Under the pieces are notes generated by a model that saw nothing but the letters and a program-made list of their open reading frames with translations, ran no database searches and was not told the origin of the DNA. 64,000 nucleotides of DNA, taken from contig JAJKFL010000002.1 of NCBI GenBank assembly GCA_021186555.1, forward strand, positions 30,358,001-30,422,000, in the 5' to 3' direction. Of the stretch, positions 12,010-24,700 are shown piece by piece. Made by a program: the position numbers and the translations under genes. The DNA is from Reticulitermes speratus (lineage: Eukaryota > Arthropoda > Insecta > Blattodea > Rhinotermitidae). The stretch's first letter is position 1; each line of letters opens with the position of its first letter.

Positions 12010-15000
12010 GTGAGTATTAACGTAGTGTAAGGCATTCAATTGAAGACCTTGCAGGTAAAATGGGATATGTCACTCCACGTTTGGGCAAAGTATGCCTTAT
12101 CAAATGTTAAGAGGCCAAGAACTTGCAATGTTTGGTGCAAGAAAGATGTTTAGTGTAGCAGTGAGCCTCTAACGTTGTTTGGAGGAAGAGAAAGACAACT
12201 CACGTAGTGGTGCTTTGGAAGGCTACGAAGTATGTCAGCAGATTCTGTTGTAGTTTCTGAGGGTAAAGATGAGGTAAGTAGAAAATCGAAAATTCAAATC
12301 CAAGAAAAGACTTCTGATGGTGGTAAAGGAGGGTTAGTATGATTATGATGATGATGAAGGTGGCAGCGGCGGTGGTCTGTGTGTATATATATATATATGT
12401 ATATACACTCGTATATATGTATAGTCCATACCCCAAGATTGAAATATAAAAAAAATACAATTTTAAGAAGTACAATTTTGAAAATAATTTTTTACTTTAC
12501 AGCATTATGGATTTACCGAAATTTGCGGTAAGGTATTTATTTTTAAAATTATTACCATGAGATAATGATTAAAACTAAAAAATCGGATCATTATTTCCAA
12601 TATATTTTGAAAATGAATAACATTCGGCATAAATAAAACGTTTTGTTTTAGGTCACCTTAAGAAACACGCCTTAAAACTTGGTGTTGACTAGTGAAATGG
12701 ATTGCTTCAGAGAGACAGAGAGTATCTTCCAAAAGGTTTATTTTATATAAGAATCAGATGGTGTTTGATAAATAATTTGTTATTCGATAGAATAGACTTA
12801 TTTTATTGTATTTTTATTAAGATTAATAAGCCTATAGGTAAGCCTATTAAACGAACTATGATAAACAGTTGCTCAGGGCCGCGTTCAGTGATGAACGTTC
12901 AGCTTTAGGCCCTTTTACAGTAGCACAGTACTCTTTCGGGGTTTAGTACTTTCTCGCATTGGCTGTGGGCGCCTTGTGCCTCGAAAGAATATTGGATGAC
13001 TGTCATGTGTTTGCCAGCCGCGTTGCCAATTCAGCGAGTTTTGTTTCACTAGCAGGGTTTTCTGGATGTACTGTTTTGACCGGTTTACCTCGCGACCGCA
13101 CATGGCGCAGTCTGACGTTAAAATAAAAATTTGATGAAAGCGTTACATTCTTAAGTCCAAGCACTCACAGGAAGGAGCAAGAACTGTCAAATCCCAGCGG
13201 GACTGTACTGATGGTGATTGTGGCAGTAACAGTAGTAGTAGTAGTAGTATAGCAGCAGCAGCAGCGTTACTGACAGTAATAGTCCCAAAACTGATTATAT
13301 TAGGGTCTGTTTTTTTCTAAGTACAGTCGGACTCGGTTATAACGTCGTGAAAGGGACTGAATACTTTGTGTCGTTATAAACGAGTGTCGTTATAACGTCG
13401 TGAAAGGGACTGAATACTTTGTGTCGTTATAAACGAGTGTCGTTATAACGTCGTGAAAGGGACTGAATACTTTGTGTCATTATAAACGAGGAGTATAATG
13501 TTATGGTTAACAGTAACGAATGAATTCGTACCACAGAAAATCTGACTGTATAGGCGAGGTGTTGTGTAACCAATGTGGTTATAACCGGGTTCGAGAGTTT
13601 TTAAATCTTTAAATCTTTTAATTTCTTTATTTGAATTTCTTAATATTTGTATTTTCGTAATGAACCGCAGGTACACCAACATTTCGTGTACTGTCGCCCG
13701 TGATGGTCTACTCAGCGTGGCTATATATTTGTTTACTGCTATTGGCATACTTCAACGCTGGAGATATTTTGATAAAATTGTTTGAAAAGAATGATGACTT
13801 CCTGACATACACTTTTAATGTTCTGCTGCTGGATGCAGTTGTAGTTTCTTGCTGCCTGCCTGTACTATTGTGGCTTGACTGTCCTAAATATGTTCAGTAT
13901 TTGAACACATGGAATGAAATTCAGGTAACGTATACTAATATTAACCTCATGCTTAGGCCAATAAATCTACTCGTATATACAGGGCATACACAAAACAATG
14001 GTGCGGTTTAAATAGTATTCACTATTTAAACCGCACCATTATTTTGCGTATACTCTGTATAATTGCTTTGCTATTAACAATTAAGCAAAGTGTCTTGTAG
14101 ATTATATTTTAATGTAGCATGTATGGGAGGTGTGAAAACTGGTTGCTGAATTTTAGTCACGAAACCTGAATGGAGGGTAACATTTAGGAGACGTAGGAAT
14201 AAATGAGAGGATAATATTAAAATTAATCTTAAGGTGATAGAGTGTGAAGTCGTAGTCTGGATTTATCGGATTCGAGACAGTGACCGGCCCCTGTTAAAAA
14301 GTTAAAGGAAGTTCTGTGTTCACAAAAGATGGGTGAGATATTAAGCAACTGGGCTACCATTGTCTTCTTAATAAGGGCTGCTGCAGTCCACGGAGTTAGG
14401 TTACAATTGTTAGCCTACAGAACTAACAAAGTAACTGTGTTACAGAAACCCGCTCAGTAATTTCATACCTACAGAATGCTCATGGTAAATTGACACGCTG
14501 AAAATTCCCTTACCTTTTGTAATAAACATACTGTAGGAGTCAGTCTGTTTTTCTGAGACGTAATACTTTTGTGACCGAACGTATTAATGAATGCGGGGCA
14601 TGCACTCTTAAAAGCATATGAAGTATATGAACATTAGCCCTATTGATTCCTGTTCTTGGGTGGTGATATCGTGACTCTGAAGACGTAAGCATTACGTACA
14701 TCCGAAACGCTGGCAACACAGCCCACAAAATTTATAGGAATATTCATAATCTGTGTACATAACAAAATTCATATTCATTGATGTAAGCAATTAAATTTTA
14801 TGCCTCAATATCTACGGGGGCTGTCCAAAAAGTATCCGACTATATTTTCTCCCGCGGTAAGTAATGGCGAAAGGGTGGGGAAACTGAGCGTAGTGGTAAA
14901 AGGAACTTTCATGCGCATACGTGATTTTTTGCTGCCTCGCAACACCGCCGGATGCGTCTGTCGCTGCCAGATAGCGAAGTGGTGTAACACGTGTTCGTCG

Positions 15001-18000
15001 CATTCTCGTTTCGCTCAAGATGACAGAATGTTTGGAGCAGCGATACTGCATCAAGTTTTGTCAGAAACTTGGGGATACCCAAGCGGAAACAATCCGCAAA
15101 ATTCAGCAGGCTTTCGGTGATGATGTAATGGGGGTCACTCAAAATAAAGAGTGGTTCAACCGCTTTAAAGATGGCCGCATGTCGGCGGACAGTGACCAGC
15201 GTTCCGGGAGACCGTCAACGAGCCGAAATGCTGATGTCATTGACAAAGTGCGGACATTGATCATGGAGGACCGTCGTTTGACCGTCCGGGAAATTGCTGA
15301 TGAGGTTGGGATCAGCAGAGGTTCCGCAAACACGATTTTAACTGAGGATGTGGGCATGCGAAGAGTGGCGGCAAAATTTGTGCCCAAGCTGCTTTCGCCG
15401 GAGCAGCAACAACTCCGCCTTGAGGTCGCGCAGGACATGCTGGAGTGCGCCAACAGGGATCCTGAGTTTCTGAAGACTGTGATCACTGGTGACGAGTCGT
15501 GGGTGTACGGATATGACCCGGAAACCAAGGTCCAGTCGTCACAGTGGAAGCATCCAACATCCCCGAGGCCCAAAAAAGCACGACACGTTCGGAGCAATGT
15601 GATGGTGATACTGACTGTTTTCTTCGATTACCGGGGTGTTGTGCATCATGAGTACGCACCACTAGGCCAAACTGTTAATAAGGAGTACTACCAAGAAGTC
15701 CTCCGTCATCTTCGTGATGCAGTTCGGCGCAAGAGACCGGAGCTGTGGGATGCACGCAACTGGCAGCTGCATCATGACAAAGCCCCAGCTCATTCATCAC
15801 ACCTGATCCAGGGTTTCCTGGCTAAGCACGGCATTCCGCAGGTTCGCCAGGCTCCCTACTCTCCTAACATGGCTCCTTGTGATTTCTGGCTGTTCCCGAG
15901 ATTGAAGACACCGCTAAAAGGCGCCCGTTTTGACAGCCGCGAGAACATCATACAGAACGCGACGCCTTCCAGAATTGCTTCCAGCGATGGAAGGACCGCT
16001 GGGCTAAGTGTGTGGAGTCACAAGGGGCATACTTTGAAGGGGATTAGGTATTGTAACCACCCAGATACAAAACTTTTTTTCCCCGGCCCAAGGTCGGATA
16101 CTTTTTGGACAGACCTCGTATTCCTTTGTCTTAATTACCCAGCATGCATCTGGCATCTTTCCGGCGCCATATTACGGGTATGTCACGTCATCTATGGTCT
16201 GTCTGGCTCTGCTGTGTTTTTTATAGTCAGCTGGTAAAGACACGATCTTCGGAAAAAATGTACTTGACAAAGAAATGTGTTTTGATTTTGTCTGCAATTT
16301 TAAACTGAAACTTTTCTCACTCCAGGAAAAATTCAGTGAGATAGCTATACAGTACTTAGATCTTCAATTAAAGTGCTTGATATTTTTGTCCGCTTATAAC
16401 CAAAGTTCAATTTTCTGGACAAATTTAATAAAAGTTCTTAATACAAAATTTCATGAAAATCTATTTAGTGGGCTCCGATTTGTCCCATGCTGACGGAAGG
16501 AAGGACAGATATGACTAAGCAAATAGTCGCTTTTCGCAAATTTGAGAAAGCACGTAAGAACGTTCTGCACAAGCTTGAGAAGCTAGGAGTCACTCGACTC
16601 GTCAAGAAATGTTCGTCTCTTGCGGAAACCTAAGATTTATTACCATGTTCATAAATTCTCGCTACTGAACGGTGCTTGGGGTCACATAAATCCAGTACAT
16701 AATTTCACATTCTATTTCCTTAGGTTTAATTTAAATACTATCCCCTTTTAACCGTAGGTCTACTAATTTATCTCTTCCTTTCAAATTTGTGACCAAAATT
16801 TCCACTGCTATCCTCAGGGAACACAGAATTCCAATGAAAGATATCACAGCAGGTTACCAAATGAAGGACACCTACTTCCATTACTTTACAGGTGCTTTTC
16901 CTGAGAGTTACCGGAAGCCATCTGGCTCTCTCACTGAGAAGATCCGGTTTGTTACAATTTATACATGCGTTGATATTTGCGTCTGCGACAGTCGGATTAA
17001 ACGTATACGAACCGTACTGGCCAATGTGGAGAATGCCCACCTTTTATGTGGTCCTGTTGCAATTGAACTTATGTACTACGTTCCGAGCGATGACCTTCAG
17101 CGCCCTTCAGATTGCCAGCGCCACACTTGTCCGACGATTTAAGGTAATCATCTCACTGAGTATTGTCTTATGCGCTTTGATAGAATCACACGCAAAACTT
17201 GAACTCACATTACCCTGTACTGAGTTTGCTATACTATGGATCATCGAAATTCCTAATTGTCACCACAAGAAACCCTCGCTGGAATCTACATTGAGTGATT
17301 TTAATTCAGTTCACATAATCAGATTTATGTTACACGCAAGAGCCTGCATTTAATACTATTGCCTCATATCAATATTAGGTTTTCACATTTATGTACATGT
17401 TAAAATAGTTTATATAAGAATCTTTCTTCTCCGTTGTTCGGGGATTGTTGGATTTTACTGGAGCAAATGACACAGGACAGACAGGTCCACGAGATTCAAA
17501 TTAATTAATTTATTTCTTTGTAATTTCCCAGGATATACAGCTTCCTCATGGCCTATTTATTTTTGAGTATCTGGTTACCACGCAATTTTAGTCGGGACGT
17601 CTATCAACGTGTGAAACCTGGTTTTTAGAAGATCTAGATACATATTATGGTTGATATTTTCTATCGATTCTTTTGAGTTAAAAGAACAAATTTTCGGAAA
17701 CTGGCTGAGATTTCTTCTTCAAGTAAAAATTATGAAACGTACTTTGTTCAGTTTATTAGGTGGAGGTAATGCTTATCTCATAGGTTTTATATATACTTCT
17801 TACCTGATGACAGAAGCTGTTTTATTTTCGGAAATATTATGATTTTTAATCGAAATAAATGTTGGCAAATCAACTTTACATCATTTATAATCCATGCATT
17901 AACCCATTATATATAATAATAGTACCAACAAAATGCACAAATGTGTATTAAAATAGTTATATAAACAATGGCCTCCTACAATTTTCGGCCAAACATGTGG

Positions 18001-18730
18001 TCATCCTCAGGGAGGTAAAATACAACCGATGATCACATGAAAGTTTAAAGTAATGAAGTATCGGAACCAATTCACACACACATATAATTTCATATAAAAT
18101 TTTACATATATAGACATATAACACCTGTTGGAAAATGGAGTGTTTTCTACGAATCACACCAATAATTTTTCTATATTTGTGAATTAATATAATATAGACT
18201 ACTGTTTGGTATTTCTCTGAAAAATGACATTATTTGTGCTTGTTGTCACGTAAAGTTAAGGCTATTTATTTTCCATATCTTTTTACGCAGCGTTGCTTGG
18301 ATGTCGGAATCTCCGCGCAGCAAATAGGAGACTACAGGATCCTATGGCTGAGATTAAGCCATGTAGTCTTAAAGACAGGTAGGCGTCTTCTTTACAAAAC
18401 TTAAGGCAGGTTTGGGAACAGGCCTTTCAAATCACAGAAAAGTATGCTTCTTTTTTACACTCTATGTCAAAGGTTTTTGAATATAATTTTAAGATTAAAA
18501 TCAGGTAGGCTTCTTTGTGAAAGAAACATAGAATAGGTTTATTTTTAAACAAGTAAGCTTCTTTGTTAAAAAATAAAACACAGTTTCTTGAACATGATTT
18601 TAAGGTTACAAACAAATATCTCTCTCTGTTATTAAATATAGAACAGGATTTTTATATTATTTTAAGACCAGAGTAATGAGTGAGTACATATCCGTAATTA
18701 CATAGCCTACGTAGGTCATTTTTAGTCATG

Positions 18731-18766
<36 letters not shown>

Positions 18767-21700
18767 GCATGCATGAGCTTGATATAGAAAATAAACATAT
18801 TTGAATAGAGATCAAAAGTATTGATACAAATTTTGCATTTATTTACAAATATTTGATTCTGTATTCAGAAACTAGAAAACAATAAATTTAGATGAATTTC
18901 ATCCTAACACTGTGGAAAGTAACGACATGGGGAAAAATAAGATTAAATAGAACATTGCAGACAAATTTGGGAGCAAAAAATAATTTTTCTGACGAACCAA
19001 CCTTGGGGGAAAAGAGTGGTTAACACAGAAGATAAGATAAAAAATAGTATGTAATATATAACGCAGAATATAATAAGGAATTACGGATATATAAAAAAGG
19101 ATACAAAATGAGAGTTAGATATTAATAAAAAGAGAAGAAGGGAGAAAAATGAGTATATAAAGCAAGAAACGAATAAATGAAGCTATATTCCAAATTTTTC
19201 TTCCAATTAATTTTGAATCTGACAGTTCAGAAGCATGAATAATAACATCTGTGTGAAAGCAACGTTTAAACACATTATATAATTAAATTGGCAATGCTTC
19301 CACAGTCTCTCTGTTTTTAAAAAAAAACCTATAAAATACTTCGTGGTATCCAACCAATATCTCCTCTTCTTTTTTATTGCCATGGATTTTGTTCTCTATA
19401 AGGTGACCAGCTTGGTCTTCCTTCAGAAAGATATACTTGTAATTGTAACTTCTTTGTAAGGGAGTTACTTTGTATAACGTCTCGCGTTTCTCATATAAAA
19501 AGTTGTCTCTGCTCTAGATTAATGTATTTCGCAATTCTCATGAATTACTTATTTTAATAACTTCGACAATGACAAGGACGACGACGACGACAACAACAAC
19601 AACATCAACAAAAACAGAAATAATCAGTGCTTTCGCCTTGATATGTTGCGCAGGAAAAAAAATGGCAGTATATAGACGATAATTCTGTCAGTTTTCTCTG
19701 CTAAATAAGAAATAATTCTTGTTATAACACAAAATTCTGTGCGAACTGACATCCACACTGAACAACAGTGAAAATGCTTCGGAAGTGAAAGTAGCAACTC
19801 TTTACTAATTTTGGGGCGCTGAGCACGAATATGACAATTACAATTGCTAATTGGCTCTACTTTCAAAGATCTGGGATGGGCCCCAATTTCTATACTTTAC
19901 ACTGCTTTTGGCGTTGAGTGGCTTAGAACAACGATCTGGCAAATCTTAAGTTGAAAAGAATGATGCAGTCATCATCCAGGCATTGCATCAGCCTACTTGC
20001 TGTTCATCAGAAAGGTGAAGCAGTGTTGCGAGGCAAATTTGATGATAAAATCAGCTCCCAGGTATTGCCACTCCCAACGTTTTGCATTTCAGTTCCTTCC
20101 AGAGAGTTGCATTGTACACATGTGTGTTTCTCATTTCAAAAAGTCGTCTTTCGCAGCATGAAGTGTTTTTAAATACCTTAAAAGTTTTTTACACGTCTAG
20201 CCGTTTCTTGGCCGAACCTCAATAAGGATGCAGCGAAAGTGCTTTAACAATGCAGATACTTTTTGTTATATTTGTGGCGAGGTGACGTTTTCATCACAGA
20301 AGCGTGTCATAACCCCGATCTCAGGAAAACCTACCATCTTTACTTTGGATGTCAGATTGGGAACCAGGACAAGAGCTGGGCCCCTCATTAATGCTGCAAC
20401 ACTTTTGCAGCAAACCTTCGAAAGTGGTAGAGCCGCAAAAGGTGATCAATGCCTTTTGCCATACCCATGGTGTGGAGAGAGCAGACGAATCATATCAGTG
20501 ACTGTTACTTCTGCATGGTGCCACCCCTCCGGCAAGGTTTGTCGAAGAAGAAAATGTGGACCTTACGCTATCCGAATATACCATCTTCTATGCGGCCAGT
20601 ACCACACAGGATCACACAGAATGAATTAAAAAATCTTGTCAGAGATCTGGAACTTCCGAAGGTAAAGCAGAACTGTTGGCGTCGAGACTACAACAGTGGA
20701 ATCTCCTCGATGACAGTGTGAAAGTTTCTGCGTTCCGTTCCCGCCAAAAACATCTGGCTCAATTCTTTAAGAAGGAAGGTGACCTTATTGCCTGCAACGA
20801 TGTTGATGGTCTGATGACAGCCCTGAATATTAATCATAAGCCTGAGGAATGGAGACTGTTTATAGAATCATCGAAGTCAAGTCTGAAAGCTGTTCTGCTC
20901 CATAAGGGAACGTGTTACCAACAATTCCAGTTAGTTATGCAGTCAATATGAAGGAATCATATGACAACATGAAGCTTCTTCTAAACTGCGTAAACTACAA
21001 GAAATACGAATGGCAGCTTTACAGAAACTTGAAAGTTGTTGCTGTATTGCTTTGACTGCAGCAGGGCTACACGGAGTTTTGCTGTTTCTCATGTGAATGG
21101 GGCAGTCGGGCAAAGACTCACCATTACAATAGGAGGGACTGGCCTTCCCGACAATCACTGGAACAGGGAACAAAGAATGTACAACACCTACTGCTGGTAG
21201 AATCCAGCAAAATTTTGCTGCCTCCTCTGCACATCAAGCTAGGACTAATGAAGAACTTCGTTAAGTCTGCGGATCAGACAGGGCCAGCGTTAAGTACCTC
21301 GCTGAGAAATTCCCAGGAATCAGTACTGAAAAAATCAAGGAGGGTGTTTTCATCGGTTCTCAGATCCGCAAGCTCTTCAGAGACCAACAGTTCGACCACA
21401 TTCTCAGTGGCAACGAGAAGAGGGCGTGGAATGATTTCCGTTTTCTAGCAACAATCCTTCTAGGAAATAATAATGCTGACAACTACAAGGAACATGTTGA
21501 AAACCTGTTGTTGTCCTATGAGGAATTAGGCTGTAATATGTCTTTAAAGATCCATTTTCTGCACTGTTACCTGGATTTTTTCCCGGAAAACTGTGGGGCA
21601 CTGAGCTATGAGTACGGCGAATGTTTTCATCGTGATATCGCAGCAATGGAGAAGAGATACCAGGGCAAGTGGAGTTCATCGATTTTAACAGATTCCACTG

Positions 21701-24700
21701 GGCAACAAATTTTAACTTTTTTTCGGTTACGAGCATCAAATCCACTTTCCTTTATGTAATTGGGTATGCTGAACATGAAAATAGGCCTTAAAATGATGAG
21801 TTAGCTACAGTTTCCAAGATTTGTGAAATTTTATAATAACATGTAGCATATTTAACACAATAATACTTACTATTCACTGCTGTCCGTCATCACTTCGTCT
21901 AAAGGCGTCTTTTCTTAGCCTGTCTTTTGTTTACAAGTTCTGGAGAGTCTCTAACTACTGTCCAGCAATAATCTGCTAACATAACTGGACTCCATTTCCC
22001 CTGATAACGATTTTCGATTTCCGCAATGGTCTGGTGAAAGCGTTCACCGTGTTCGTCGCTGACCGCACCGCAGTTTTCAGGGAAGAAATCCAGGTGAGAA
22101 TGCAGAAAGTGAATCTTTAACGAGATATTGCAGCCCAATTTCTGATACGCAACCAACAGGTCCTCCACTATTTCCTTGTAATTGTCAGCCTTGCTGTTTC
22201 CGAGGAAGTTATTAGCAACCAACCGGAAAGCATTCCAAGCACACTGCTCGTCACCAGTGATAAGCCGGTCAAATTGTTCATCTCTGAAGATGTCTCGGAT
22301 TTGTGGACCGACGAAAACACCTTCTTTGACTTTTGCATCACTCATCCTCGGAAATTTATCACGAAGGTACTTGAATGCTTGGCCGTCTCGATCCATTGCC
22401 TTGACGAAATTCTTCATTAGGCCAAGCTTAACGTGCAGCGGTGGCAACAGAATCTTGCTTGGTTCCACTAAAGACGGATGTAGTACATTCTTTGAACCTG
22501 GCTCCAGACGTTGTCTTAAAGGCCAGTCCCTGACCACATAGTGCGAGGCCCTTGCTCGGCTGTCCCATTCACAGATGAAACAACAGAATTTTGTGTATCC
22601 TTGCTGCAGTCCGAGTAAGATGGCAACAACCTTTAAGTCACAACAAAGCTGCCATTTATATTTATCATAGTTTATGCACTCCAACAGTTGCTTGATGTTG
22701 CTGTATGTTTCTTTCATGTGAACTGCATGACCGATTGGAATCGATGGCAAAATGTTGCCATTATGCAATAATACTGTTTTCAAACTCAACTGTGAGGAGT
22801 CTATGAAAAGTCTCCATTCATCAGGGTTATGATTGATGTTGAGAGCTGACATCAGACCATCAATGTCATGGCAGGTGACGAGATTACTTTTCATTGAAAA
22901 GAATTAAACAAAGTCTTTATGACGTGAACGAAATGTAGACACGCAGACGCCCTCACCAAGTAGATTCCACTGCTGCAATCTTGAGCCCAAGAATTCAGCT
23001 TTACCTTTCGACAAATCTAGATCTCGCACAAGGTCGTTCAATTCGTTCTGTGTTATTCTGTGTGGCTCAGTACATGCTTCATCAGATATAAAATCTGGAT
23101 CGCTAGAACTTGAGAAATTTGTATTACTGCATTCCTCATCTTCATCATCACCTTCGATTTCAAATGAGTCAGGCGGTTCTGGAATAGGTAGATCGTCTCC
23201 ATGGAGCACCGGTAGTATAGCAGATGGTATATTTGGGTAGCTCAGTTTACACTTTTTCTTCTTCGACGTTCCATGTTCCAGTGGAGGAGCCATGCAGAAA
23301 TAGCAGTCAGTAATGTGGTTTGTTGGCTCACGCCACACCATGGGTACAGCAAAAGGCATAGAACGCTTCTTGTGATTTAACCAGCCGCAAAGATTTGCCG
23401 AACAAGAGTTGCAGCATATGTGTGGAGCCCAGCTCTTGTCCTGATCCCCCACTTTACAACCGAAGTATAGATGGTACGCCTTTTTCACAATTGGAGTTAG
23501 AGCACGCTTTTGTGAAGCAAATGTCACTTTCCTACAAACATAACAAAATCTATCTGAACGGTTCACACATTTACGAGGCATCTTAGTTTTCTTCGCGTTA
23601 AAAAACAAGATATTGTAACCGAGCACGGATGCAGCGAGAAAGCACACTGAAACTCTAAATACCACGTGGCACACCGTGGAAAAGGCGCGGGAATCCCCGA
23701 CGATTAGCTAGCGCGACCCGACGCGATCCGACGATGACCGACACCAAGTCACTGCAGTTGCGCTACGCCAGAACGGGCTCAATATATAGGCCTATATAAT
23801 TTTGTGAATATGCAAGTATACAATCTTAGTGTAAGTATAAGCCTATAGCATAAATTACGGTTAGGAATGGAAATGTAGACCCATTTCAGTCTTTCGTGTA
23901 TAAACAAAATGTAAGGAAAATAATAAAAATCGGTCACATTAATAAAGGCCTGTTACTTCAAAACAAGAGCTAACAAACAATTTTAAGCATCATATTCGTT
24001 CTCAGCGACCTCAAATTAGTTAAGATTAACTAGTTTCAACACCGTAACATTTTCACTGTTGACCAGTGTTATTGATAGAAGGTAACAAGAGATTCTCCTG
24101 GACTTGCCTACAAACGGCAGGCGAAGAGGCAGCGCATTTAATCAAGGCAAGCCAGTCACTATACACTACGTCAAGAATATAGTGTGTAAGGCATGTATAA
24201 CTAAGATAGATAATTTTGTGTTGAAACTGTAGCCAATCAAACCTTTTTGTGACCATATTCGTGTTCAGCGTCCCAAAGTCTATAAAGGGAAACATATTTC
24301 GTTTCCGAAGCAGAAAAAAGTCAAAATTTGTTGTACATTGTAATTTGTGTTATTAATCATTTATTTTCATCTAATTGTAGGTGAAACAATGGGTAAAATA
24401 TGGTTGATTATATCCCTAGCCTTTATCTTGACACAAACCATGACTTTGTATGGGTGCTTATCTAACCTAATTGGCAAGAAGGGAGACTATTTGCGGGCCA
24501 TTATTTTGGGCATTGGAGCTGGCTTTGGTCTCATGAATGTCTACAAGTGGTGCTGTGATGCTCAGAAAGTCGAAGAGCGCGTAAGTATTATTTGTGTTGT
24601 TTATTCTTGCACAGCGTGCTCTGAAGGTATTTAGGTGTCCAATTAATCCTGTCTTAAGCCTACAACTTCATTAAGTTAAATAAGTTACGCATAGCTTCAC

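Noticed and set aside
13443-13748. 101-residue - strand open frame over gene B exon 2
   Set aside because: Shadow of the + strand exon and the MITE; no family resemblance.
14805-15142. Small - strand open frames at the mariner 5' end
   Set aside because: Antisense shadows of the transposase and its terminal repeat.
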